DNA of 35,845 bases from the NCBI GenBank assembly GCA_017650905.1, contig JAGCDZ010000094.1, forward strand, positions 1 through 35,845, read 5' to 3'. The notes below the pieces were generated by a model. The model had not been told where the DNA came from, made no database searches, and was given only the letters and a program-made list of their open reading frames with translations. Numbering within the stretch: position 1 is the first letter of the stretch; every line of letters starts with the position of its first letter. A program made the position numbers and the translations under genes. Below, piece after piece: positions 1 through 6,567 of the stretch. This stretch comes from Prevotella sp. (lineage in GTDB: Bacteria > Bacteroidota > Bacteroidia > Bacteroidales > Bacteroidaceae).

Positions 1-1
1 C

Positions 2-49
2 ATAGAGACTATCCGGATAGCACGAAGAGACTATTTAAACGACGCGTAG
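2..49 (+). CDS. possible 3' end of an upstream gene (partial)
   Basis: Reading from base 2, a short open frame runs into the window edge and ends with TAG at 47-49; its last residues would be IARRDYLNDA. Nothing here identifies a family. The stretch from 50 to 80 is GC-rich and without an evident hairpin. This could equally be non-coding. The call rests only on an open frame at the window edge and is weak. Confidence 0.15.
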   Translation: METIRIARRDYLNDA

Positions 50-80
50 TTGACCCCCTCCCGCCTCGGCTGCCCAAAAC

Positions 81-104
81 ATTATCATTTATCAATTATC
101 ATTT
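81..104 (+). repeat. heptamer tandem repeat directly before a start codon
   Basis: Three and a half 7-nt units (ATTATCA, TTTATCA, ATTATCA, then TTT) end exactly at the ATG of the HU-like gene at 105. No Shine-Dalgarno-like GGAG is visible. Similar 7-nt tandems precede three other genes in this window, on unrelated operons, so this looks like a recurrent type of initiation spacer. The function is unknown. Confidence 0.7.
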
Positions 105-950
105 ATGTCACAGAAGTACATTAAATCACAGAACAGGAATTCGCATAATGCGAAGAGTTACGGCAAGTACTACGCGACTGCCGTTTACGACAACCATTTC
201 ATCGGCACTGAGGAGCTGGCCGAGTTCATTCAGACGCAGGCGTCGGTGAAGAAGTCGGACATCAAGGCTGTGCTCGACGAGCTGGGCGCTGCCATGAAGC
301 ACTACTTCGAACTGGGCCAGAAGGTGAAGCTCGACGGCATCGGCATCATGAAGGTGGGCTTCTCGTCGATCGGCGTGGCCAGGATCGAGGACTGCACCTC
401 GGCCACCATCACCACACGCCGCGTACTGTTCCAGCCGGAGACGGAGCGTGTCGTGGTGGGTCAGGAGAAGAAGCCTGACGGCAGCGTCAAGCAGAAGTAC
501 GTCAACGCCATCACGCTGCTGAAGGACGTGGTCTTCGAGGAGACGCACGACAACGCCATGAACGCGGAGCCGGAGGAAGATGGCGGGTCTTCGGCAGGCT
601 CAGATGCCGGTAACGGCGGCAGTCAGAATTCTCAGAACACTCCGAGTAATTCAGAGAACTCCGATGGCTTTGCGCTGACCATCTCGACCAGCGGCAGCGG
701 CTCCGCTACCGTGACGCTCAACGGCAATGCCGTGACCTCGGGTTCGAGCCTGAGTGAGGACGATGAGGTGGCCATCAGCATCACGCCCGCAGAGGGCCAG
801 GTGCCCACCGCTACCCTGAACGGCTCGACGATCGAGCTCACTGAGAACGATGGTGTCTACACCGGTAACTTCGCCATGCCCGGTGAGGCCAGCACGCTGG
901 TCATCAACACGGGTACGGCTGAGGGTGATGACGGCTTCGACAAGGATTAA
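105..950 (+). CDS. HU-like DNA-binding protein with a C-terminal Ig-like extension
   Basis: A 281-residue protein. Residues about 20-140 match the HU/IHF-like family of Bacteroidales: a helical dimerization segment (residues 35-70) followed by the beta-arm motif around GQKVKLDGIGIMKVGF. A Ser/Asn/Gly/Glu-rich linker (about 148-188) leads to an all-beta domain (about 190-270) with TVTLNGNAV and ATLNGSTIEL repeats, as in the DUF4469-type Ig-like tails of this family. The tail is acidic, which is odd for a nucleoid protein. The next two genes, a smalltalk-type peptide and an amidase, form a cassette that recurs in Bacteroidales genomes (known association). No stronger in-frame start lies nearby, and the ATG follows a heptamer spacer. 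HU-like membership is secure; the role of the cassette is not. Confidence 0.88.
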   Translation: MSQKYIKSQNRNSHNAKSYGKYYATAVYDNHFIGTEELAEFIQTQASVKKSDIKAVLDELGAAMKHYFELGQKVKLDGIGIMKVGFSSIGVARIEDCTSATITTRRVLFQPETERVVVGQEKKPDGSVKQKYVNAITLLKDVVFEETHDNAMNAEPEEDGGSSAGSDAGNGGSQNSQNTPSNSENSDGFALTISTSGSGSATVTLNGNAVTSGSSLSEDDEVAISITPAEGQVPTATLNGSTIELTENDGVYTGNFAMPGEASTLVINTGTAEGDDGFDKD

Positions 951-969
951 GCACTGAGTTTGTGAATGG

Positions 970-1083
970 CACACAGATCTCACAGATCTCACAGATTGTG
1001 TCCCTCACGGGACGAGCGAACAAATGAGATCTTGTTATTCCGAAGGAATATGAAATCTGTGAAGATCCGTGAAGATCTGTGTG
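970..1083. repeat. large imperfect inverted repeat with CAGATCT-type units
   Basis: The left arm (970-997) consists of repeated CACAGATCT-like units; the right arm (1054-1083) is its near reverse complement with AATCTGTGAAGATC-like units. A smaller perfect hairpin, ATTCC-GAA-GGAAT (1037-1049), sits between them. The fold spans the gap between the HU-like gene and the small peptide gene. There is no T-run, so it is not a classical terminator. Repeats of this CACAGATCT style are common between genes in Bacteroidales (general knowledge). An mRNA-stabilizing or processing role is possible. Confidence 0.7.
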
Positions 1084-1102
1084 ACAATAAAAAAACAACA
1101 CT

Positions 1103-1195
1103 ATGAAGAAGAGATTCATTGAGGTAGCGGCGAAGGTGATAGTAGCCGCGCTCACGGCCTTCCTGACAGCCATCACAACGGTGAGCTGCATGTGA
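1103..1195 (+). CDS. smalltalk-type small membrane peptide (30 aa)
   Basis: ATG at 1103, TGA at 1193-1195. The peptide starts MKKRFIEVAAKVIVAALTAF and ends TTVSCM: a short basic N-terminus, then one hydrophobic segment of about 20 residues, then a Cys next to the end. Size, sequence style and position between an HU-like gene and an amidase match the 'smalltalk protein' family annotated in Bacteroidales. It begins 8 nt after an A-rich tract (1088-1097). Its function is not known; a single membrane span or lipid-modified Cys beside an amidase could suggest a holin-like or envelope role, but that is inference. Confidence 0.8.
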   Translation: MKKRFIEVAAKVIVAALTAFLTAITTVSCM

Positions 1196-1213
1196 ACGTC
1201 AAAACTGACCAGT

Positions 1214-1633
1214 ATGAGAACCATCACCATGATTGTGATTCACTGTTCTGCAGTGAGGCCCGACCAGACAAGCTCGGCCGCTCAGATTGACACATGGCAT
1301 CGCCGCCAGGGCTGGAAGCTCGGCATCGGCTACCACTACGTGATCCGTCGTGACGGAACGATAGAGCCAGGCCGTCCGGAATGGCTAACAGGTGCCCACT
1401 GCAAGAACCACAATGCCCACTCGATCGGCGTCTGCTACGAGGGCGGGTATGACATCCGCGGTCAACCCGCCGACACGCGCACTGAGGCGCAGAAGGCATC
1501 CATGCGACGACTGCTTGAGGAACTGCACGCGCGTTACCCCCGCGCCGTGATCGTAGGTCATCACGATCTGAATCCTCAGAAGGATTGTCCCTGCATCAAG
1601 AACGTCGTTCACGAGTATGCCGACCTGAAATAA
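1214..1633 (+). CDS. N-acetylmuramoyl-L-alanine amidase (T7 lysozyme type)
   Basis: A 139-residue single-domain Amidase_2 protein that would cut the amide bond between MurNAc and L-alanine in peptidoglycan. The catalytic set of T7 lysozyme can be read directly: zinc ligands H10 (VIHCS), H117 (GHHDL) and C125 (KDCPC), with Y40 (GIGYHYV) and K123 as the catalytic pair. The H117-C125 and K123-C125 spacings equal those of T7 lysozyme. No signal peptide is present, so export would need help, perhaps from the adjacent small hydrophobic peptide. An alternative start is M6 (1229). It is the last gene before a strong terminator. Such amidases are often phage-derived, but no other phage genes lie nearby. 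Confidence 0.93.
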   Translation: MRTITMIVIHCSAVRPDQTSSAAQIDTWHRRQGWKLGIGYHYVIRRDGTIEPGRPEWLTGAHCKNHNAHSIGVCYEGGYDIRGQPADTRTEAQKASMRRLLEELHARYPRAVIVGHHDLNPQKDCPCIKNVVHEYADLK

Positions 1634-1635
1634 GT

Positions 1636-1660
1636 AATCCCGCCGATGGCGGGATTTTCT
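1636..1660 (+). terminator. rho-independent terminator after the amidase
   Basis: A perfect 9-bp stem AATCCCGCC / GGCGGGATT with a 3-nt GAT loop (1645-1647), followed by TTCT. It begins 2 nt after the amidase stop codon and isolates this cassette from the regulator gene that follows. Confidence 0.88.
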
Positions 1661-1670
1661 TGTCCCCAAA

Positions 1671-1702
1671 TTTGGCCATGTCGTAAATTCTTCGTATCTT
1701 TG
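1671..1702 (+). promoter_or_regulatory. Bacteroidetes-type promoter of the araC-family gene
   Basis: A -33 TTTG (1671-1674) and a -7 TATCTTTG (1695-1702) are separated by 20 nt, matching the Bacteroidetes primary sigma consensus. Transcription should start near 1706, leaving about 24 nt of leader before the ATG at 1730. Confidence 0.75.
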
Positions 1703-1729
1703 CGCCATGATCAGAATCATGGAGTTTTG

Positions 1730-2614
1730 ATGGAAACAGGAGTATTACGCGAAATCACCCCGTTGGGTGAGCACGACTTTATGTATGTGGCCGACCGTCA
1801 CAAAAAGGAATTCGACTTCCCCATTCACTGTCACGATGTGATGGAGTTGAACTTCCTGGAGAATGCGGCGGGAGCATGTCGCGTAGTAGGCGATTGCAGT
1901 GAAGTGATAGGCGACATCGACCTGGTGCTCATTACCAGTCCGAATCTGGAACACGTTTGGGAGCAACACGAGTGTCAAAGTGATGACATCCATGAGATAA
2001 CAGTTCAGTTTAATATCTATTTCGAGGAGGAACGCTCTCCTTTTCATACCAATCCCTATAAGAGCATCTATCAGATGATGATGCGGGCCAAGCATGGCCT
2101 GGCTTTCTCACGACAGGCCATCATGACGGTATACCAGCGCCTGGTAAACCTGGTCTCTATTGAAGATAAGTTTCTGATGGCTCAGGAATGGTTCTATATT
2201 CTCTATGAGTTGTCGAAGTTCGATGATGCCCGCGAACTGGCTTCCTCCACCTTTGCCAAGGTTGCGGTAAGCAGCGAGTCGCGTCGGGTGCTGAAGGTGA
2301 AGGACTATATTAATCATCATATCAATGATGACCTGCGATTGGATCAGCTGGCCGACCTCGTTGCAATGTCGCCATCAGCCTTCAGTCGTTTTTTCAAGTT
2401 GCGCACAGGCAAGAACCTCTCTGAATATATCATTGATATCCGCTTGGGACATGCTGCGCGCCGGTTGGTCGACACCATCGATAGTATCAGTGAGATCTGC
2501 TGGAGTTGTGGCTTCAACAACTTGAGTAACTTCAACCGCCTCTTTCGCAGTCGCAAAGGATGTACTCCCACCGAGTTTCGCGAGAAATACCAGAAGACAA
2601 AAATCATTGTCTGA
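1730..2614 (+). CDS. AraC-family transcriptional regulator (cupin plus HTH), probable mannan-locus activator
   Basis: A 294-residue soluble regulator. The N-terminal half (about 1-160) has the AraC-type cupin pattern with the ligand-loop region FPIHCHDVMELNFLE. The C-terminal ~100 residues carry two helix-turn-helix motifs (LRLDQLADLVAMSPSAFSR and SISEICWSCGFNNLSNFNR) with the family ending CTPTEFREKY. The start at 1730 is preferred because GGAG at 1721-1724 lies 5 nt upstream and the promoter ends at 1702; an upstream in-frame start at 1646 would lie before the promoter. It sits just before GH130 and manA, as AraC regulators of glycan loci often do. A shared motif 49 nt upstream of the -7 elements of both mannan transcripts is its best candidate site. 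Confidence 0.9.
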   Translation: METGVLREITPLGEHDFMYVADRHKKEFDFPIHCHDVMELNFLENAAGACRVVGDCSEVIGDIDLVLITSPNLEHVWEQHECQSDDIHEITVQFNIYFEEERSPFHTNPYKSIYQMMMRAKHGLAFSRQAIMTVYQRLVNLVSIEDKFLMAQEWFYILYELSKFDDARELASSTFAKVAVSSESRRVLKVKDYINHHINDDLRLDQLADLVAMSPSAFSRFFKLRTGKNLSEYIIDIRLGHAARRLVDTIDSISEICWSCGFNNLSNFNRLFRSRKGCTPTEFREKYQKTKIIV

Positions 2615-2630
2615 CCATTCTGGATTATAT

Positions 2631-2687
2631 AGTATCAGCATTGGCAAAGATTGTGCATCCTTCTTTGCCCGAAACCCTGTACCTTTG
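2631..2687 (+). promoter_or_regulatory. mgp promoter with candidate AraC operator
   Basis: The -7 element TACCTTTG is at 2680-2687. No TTTG lies at the expected -33 spacing, which suggests activator dependence. The sequence AGTATCAGCATTGG (2631-2644) starts 49 nt upstream of the -7 element. A near match starts 49 nt upstream of the susC -7 element. The ATG of mgp is at 2726. Confidence 0.65.
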
Positions 2688-2725
2688 CATCTGGATATAA
2701 ACACTTACTCAATTGTTATAATGCG

Positions 2726-3931
2726 ATGACAACATTTGAACAGAAAACAAAAGCTTTGTATCAACAGCATGAGGAATTGCTGACGCGTAAGAATGAACCT
2801 GTAACGGCGGGAAACAGCAGTCTTGGCACCTTCCGTTTTTCACAGAATGGCATCTATGAGAAGTATCGCTATCCTGTGCTGACGGCCGAGCATACGCCAT
2901 TGGAGTGGCGCTATGACTTTTCAGAACAGGACAATCCCTTTTTGATGCAGCGCATCATGATGAATGCTGTGTTGAATGCCGGCGCCATCAAATTTAACGG
3001 CCGCTATCTCGTGGTGTGCCGTGTAGAGGGTGCCGACCGCAAGAGTTTCTTCGCTGTGGCCGAATCGCCTAACGGCATCGACAACTTCCGTTTCTGGGAG
3101 GAGCCTGTCACCATGCCCGACGATGTAATTCCTGCCACGAATGTTTACGATATGCGAATCACCCAGCATGAAGACGGTTGGATCTATGGCGTGTTCTGTG
3201 CTGAGCGCCATGACGACTCACAGCCCGGGAATCTCTCTGCAGCGACGGCTACGGCCGGCATCGCCCGTACCAAGGACCTGAAGACCTGGGAACGTCTGCC
3301 CGACCTGAAGGCCAAGAGTCAGCAGCGTAACGTGGTGCTGCATCCGGAGTTCGTCGATGGGAAATACGCCTTCTATACCCGACCTCAGGACGGTTTCATC
3401 GATACTGGCTCGGGCGGCGGTATCGGTTGGGCTCTGGTCGATGATATCACCCATGCAGAGGTGAAGGATGAGAAGATTATCTATGAGCGTAAATACCACA
3501 CCATCACCGAGGTGAAGAACGGTGAGGGTCCGCATCCCATCAAGACTCCCATGGGCTGGCTGCATCTGGCACATGGTGTGCGCGGCACGGCCGATGGCCT
3601 GCGCTACGTGTTGTATATGTATATGACAGCACTTGACGACCCAACTTGCGTCATTGCCCGTCCTGGTGGTTACTTCCTCGTGCCGGAGTGCGACGAGTAT
3701 CTGGGCGACGTGATGAACGTGGCCTTCTCGAATGGATGGATCAAGGATGATGACGGGCGGGTGCTCATCTACTATGCTTCGGCCGATACCCGCCTGCATG
3801 TGGCTGTATCTACCGTCGACCGCCTCATTGACTACTGCATGAACACGCCCGAGGATGGACTGACCACCAGTGCCAGTGTGGAAACGATCAAGAAGCTGAT
3901 AGAAAAGAACAGGCAACTCGCCAATAAATGA
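2726..3931 (+). CDS. mgp: 4-O-beta-D-mannosyl-D-glucose phosphorylase (GH130)
   Basis: A 401-residue cytoplasmic phosphorylase that uses phosphate to split beta-1,4-mannosyl-glucose into alpha-mannose-1-phosphate and glucose. It closely resembles the Bacteroides fragilis enzyme as I recall it, through motifs such as [52 protein letters not shown] and [11 protein letters not shown]142 in NVYDMR aligns with the proton-relay Asp of that enzyme. There is no signal peptide. The ATG at 2726 gives the family length and lies downstream of the -7 element; an upstream TTG at 2651 would precede the promoter. The manA start lies 1 nt after the stop, so the two are translationally close. A related GH130 mannooligosaccharide phosphorylase is the main alternative, but the similarity is to the mannosylglucose-specific type. 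Confidence 0.93.
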   Translation: MTTFEQKTKALYQQHEELLTRKNEPVTAGNSSLGTFRFSQNGIYEKYRYPVLTAEHTPLEWRYDFSEQDNPFLMQRIMMNAVLNAGAIKFNGRYLVVCRVEGADRKSFFAVAESPNGIDNFRFWEEPVTMPDDVIPATNVYDMRITQHEDGWIYGVFCAERHDDSQPGNLSAATATAGIARTKDLKTWERLPDLKAKSQQRNVVLHPEFVDGKYAFYTRPQDGFIDTGSGGGIGWALVDDITHAEVKDEKIIYERKYHTITEVKNGEGPHPIKTPMGWLHLAHGVRGTADGLRYVLYMYMTALDDPTCVIARPGGYFLVPECDEYLGDVMNVAFSNGWIKDDDGRVLIYYASADTRLHVAVSTVDRLIDYCMNTPEDGLTTSASVETIKKLIEKNRQLANK

Positions 3932-3932
3932 T

Positions 3933-4907
3933 ATGAAACCCTACAAGTTTGAACCCTATCTCAAGACCACCATCTGGGGTGGCTATCAGATTGCTCCCTT
4001 CAAGGGCATCTATACGGCGCAGCCGAATATCGGCGAGAGTTGGGAAATCAGTGGTGTGCCAGGTCATGAGAGCATTGCCGTGGAGCGTGGGCTTGTCGAC
4101 GATGTTGACGTAGGCTTGAATCTTACCCAGCTCATCGACAAATACAAAGGACTGCTGATAGGTCAGAAGGTCTATAAGCGTTTTGGCAACAAGTTCCCGC
4201 TGCTGGTGAAGTTTATCGACTCTCGTCAGGACCTTTCCGTTCAGGTGCATCCCGACGACAAACTGGCGATGGAGCGGCACGGCTGTGCCGGCAAGACGGA
4301 GATGTGGTATGTCATCAAGAGCGATGTTGGCTCAAAAATCTATGCGGGACTGTCGAAGAGCATTACACCCGATGACTATGAGCAGCTGGCCTATACCGAA
4401 CCCGTCAATGGCCATTCGCCCATGCAGGACGTTCTGGCTACCCATGAGGCTCATGAGGGCGACCTCTACTTCCTTCCTGCAGGACGCCTGCATGCCATTG
4501 GCGCCGGTAACTTCCTGGCGGAGATCCAGCAGACGAGCGATATCACCTACCGTGTCTATGACTTCGGGCGCAAGGATGCGCACGGCAATCCGCGGGAGCT
4601 GCATGTGGAGCAGGCTCGCGATGCGATCGACTATCAGGTATGGCCGGAATATCGTACCTCCTATGACTCTACTAAGCCCACCAGTCAGCTGATCAACTGT
4701 CCCTATTTCGTGGTTCATCGCGTGGTTGTTCAGGTGGCTCAGCAGATAGACTTCCACTGCGACTCCTTTATCATCGTGATGTGTCTCTGGGGCGAAGCCA
4801 ATATCAATGGCATCCATATCCGGCAGGGCGAGACCATATTAGTCCCCGCCTGCGAGAATATCCTTTATATTTTCGGAAACGCCACCTTCCTGACGGCTAC
4901 AATTTAG
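3933..4907 (+). CDS. manA: mannose-6-phosphate isomerase, class I
   Basis: A 324-residue cupin-type isomerase interconverting mannose-6-phosphate and fructose-6-phosphate, feeding mannose from the GH130 reaction into glycolysis after a phosphomannomutase step not encoded here. The class I zinc ligands are visible: Q104 and H106 (LSVQVHPDD), E123 (KTEMWYV) and H187 (PAGRLHAIGAG). The short bacterial form lacks the insertion of the eukaryotic enzyme. It starts 1 nt after mgp and is the last plus-strand gene of the mannan locus. Its TAG (4905-4907) overlaps the TAA of the convergent GH26 gene, with no terminator between. Confidence 0.95.
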   Translation: MKPYKFEPYLKTTIWGGYQIAPFKGIYTAQPNIGESWEISGVPGHESIAVERGLVDDVDVGLNLTQLIDKYKGLLIGQKVYKRFGNKFPLLVKFIDSRQDLSVQVHPDDKLAMERHGCAGKTEMWYVIKSDVGSKIYAGLSKSITPDDYEQLAYTEPVNGHSPMQDVLATHEAHEGDLYFLPAGRLHAIGAGNFLAEIQQTSDITYRVYDFGRKDAHGNPRELHVEQARDAIDYQVWPEYRTSYDSTKPTSQLINCPYFVVHRVVVQVAQQIDFHCDSFIIVMCLWGEANINGIHIRQGETILVPACENILYIFGNATFLTATI

Positions 4908-6169
4908 TATTTTACCTGCGAACGGGTGATGACGATGTCGGCATTGGCTTTCTTCATGGCCGACGACCACCAGGCGTCGCTGACCATCGTACCCGACTTA
5001 TTGCCGGCATTGCCGTCATACCACACCATGAAGTGTCCCCACTTGGCACCGGCATTCCAGCATTCTACGATATCGCCCTGAGGCTTGCCCGTCTTGTCGT
5101 TGCCGTCCCAGCCACACTCGCCCAGCACCACCATCTTGTTGGGGTAGGTGGCTTGGATTTCCTTGAATTCCTGGGCATTCTGTGCGGCTGTGTAGCCGTA
5201 GAGGTCGCGGGCTATCATGTCGCAATAGTTGTCACCCGGATACCAGTAGGTGTCCTGGTTATAGCTGGCACTGTTGCCGTTGTAGTTTTGGGTGGTCCAG
5301 ATCCAGATGAGGTTGTTGACACCTTTCTGTTTGAAGTAGTCATACATGGCTATCCAAAGACGCTTGAACGTCTCCGCGCCGTCGTAGCCCCACCAGAACC
5401 ACGCCTTCGTCCAGTTGGCCTGTTGCTTTGCGGTGGCATTGCCGGCAGCCTCGTGGAAGGGACGCCAGGTAGCGGCGATACCGGCTTCCTGAAGTTTCAG
5501 GATGACGGCAATGACGCGGTCCATCTGGGCATAGAAATACTTGTTTTCCCAAGTACCGCTTACTAAGGCGTTCGAGGCCTTAAAGGTGGTTTCACCTGGG
5601 GAACAGGTCACGCCGCTGCCGTTGGTGCCGACAGTGGTGTCCTCGCTCTTCGGCACATTGAAATGCCACATCAGCTGGACGATGCCACCCGCATCCGCCC
5701 AATCTGTTACAGGTGTGATATTGGAGTAGTCAATCCAGCCGTTGCCGTCGGGCACCTGTATATGAATGAAGTCATAGCAGTTCATGGCAGGCCACTTGCC
5801 GGAGATATTCTTCTTGATGTTATTCGCGCACGTGTTGTTCCAGGCCACCTCGGCCATCACACTCGATATCACCTTCTTGCCATAGTTGTTGCGGAAGTAG
5901 CGGTAGAGTCGCTTGGCGGCCTCTGTCGTACCGGCCACAGGAGTGGTGGCGATGTTGGCGTTCTCGGTGTCGATGTCGATATTCGTGACCTGATAGGCTT
6001 GTCCTCCGATGGTGAGCGTGCCGTCAGTCTGATTGTACGTCATGGTTCCGGCAGTCGCGGCACTGATCTGCTTCGTGCTCCCATCGGCATTGGTCACACT
6101 GATGGTCTGGGACGTCATGCTGACCACCCAAAGCGCTGTAGTTATGAGGGAGATGAGTCTGTTCTTCAT
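4904..6169 (-). CDS. secreted GH26 endo-beta-1,4-mannanase
   Basis: A 421-residue enzyme expected to cut beta-1,4-mannan. An N-terminal signal peptide (about 1-21, MKNRLISLITTALWVVSM) lacks a lipobox Cys. Residues 22-77 form a short beta-rich module (NADGSTKQIS ... TLTIGGQAYQVTNIDI) resembling the neighbouring small protein. The GH26 barrel spans about 80-420, with general acid/base E240 in WRPFHE and nucleophile E351 in VLGECGWDG. Further family signatures are VMAEVAWNN and QLMWHFNVP. It is the last gene of the susCD operon, and its ATG overlaps the stop of the preceding gene by 4 nt (ATGA). Whether it acts at the surface or in the periplasm cannot be told from sequence; the absence of a lipobox favours the periplasm or T9SS-independent secretion. 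Confidence 0.93.
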   Translation of the reverse strand: MKNRLISLITTALWVVSMTSQTISVTNADGSTKQISAATAGTMTYNQTDGTLTIGGQAYQVTNIDIDTENANIATTPVAGTTEAAKRLYRYFRNNYGKKVISSVMAEVAWNNTCANNIKKNISGKWPAMNCYDFIHIQVPDGNGWIDYSNITPVTDWADAGGIVQLMWHFNVPKSEDTTVGTNGSGVTCSPGETTFKASNALVSGTWENKYFYAQMDRVIAVILKLQEAGIAATWRPFHEAAGNATAKQQANWTKAWFWWGYDGAETFKRLWIAMYDYFKQKGVNNLIWIWTTQNYNGNSASYNQDTYWYPGDNYCDMIARDLYGYTAAQNAQEFKEIQATYPNKMVVLGECGWDGNDKTGKPQGDIVECWNAGAKWGHFMVWYDGNAGNKSGTMVSDAWWSSAMKKANADIVITRSQVKY

Positions 6170-6567
6170 CTGACTTGCAGTTTTTGGGTTTTCGTGCCTT
6201 TCCTAACGAGATAGACGCCTTTCTTAAGCGGTGCGCTTGCAGGCAGTTTCTGGCCTTGGAGGGTAAAGACGGCATCGGCATCCTCGATACTGATTGATTC
6301 CTCGGTTTGGATGCTGCGGATACCCGTTGTCTCATCGTTGTTCGAGAAGTTCATCGAGGCGAGGTCGCTCAGGGCTATGGTCTTCGACTCGTCGGTATAG
6401 GCATTGGTGAGGGTCAGTTTATCGCTGCTGAAGGTCAGACTCAGTCCCACGGCCGTCAGCGAGGTCTTGGTGCCGTCGGTCTCAACGATGGTCAGATAAT
6501 AATAGTCTTCGGCATGGACTGTTGCCATGCCGAAGAGGACTATTATTAATAGGAGAACCTTTCTCAT
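6166..6567 (-). CDS. small secreted protein with a DG-beta module and T9SS-like C-terminal tail
   Basis: 133 residues with a signal peptide (1-19, ending TVHA). Residues 25-76 hold a beta-strand module (ETDGTKTSL, LSLTF, LTLTN, KTIALSDLASMNF) of a type frequent in Prevotella secreted proteins. The end (98-133, AVFTLQGQKL ... KKGVYLVRKG ... KLQVR) looks like a type IX secretion C-terminal signal or an Ig-like remnant. The gene is coupled by 4-nt ATGA overlaps to the gene before it and to GH26 after it. No enzyme motif is present. It might be an accessory subunit of the mannanase, or a separated N-terminal part of an ancestral fusion. Function unknown. Confidence 0.78.
   Translation of the reverse strand: MRKVLLLIIVLFGMATVHAEDYYYLTIVETDGTKTSLTAVGLSLTFSSDKLTLTNAYTDESKTIALSDLASMNFSNNDETTGIRSIQTEESISIEDADAVFTLQGQKLPASAPLKKGVYLVRKGTKTQKLQVR

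Noticed and set aside
126-548. 140-codon minus-strand frame in the HU-like gene
   Set aside because: Antisense to a well-supported family member and explained by its GC-rich third positions.
1646-1729. Longer N-terminus for the AraC regulator
   Set aside because: The upstream start lies inside the terminator and before the promoter; the ATG at 1730 has GGAG 5 nt upstream.
2651-2725. TTG start extending the GH130 protein by 25 residues
   Set aside because: It lies upstream of the -7 element, and the family N-terminus matches the ATG at 2726.
4781-5566. 261-codon open frame on the plus strand
   Set aside because: It is antisense to the clear GH26 gene and overlaps the end of manA; its composition has no family signal.
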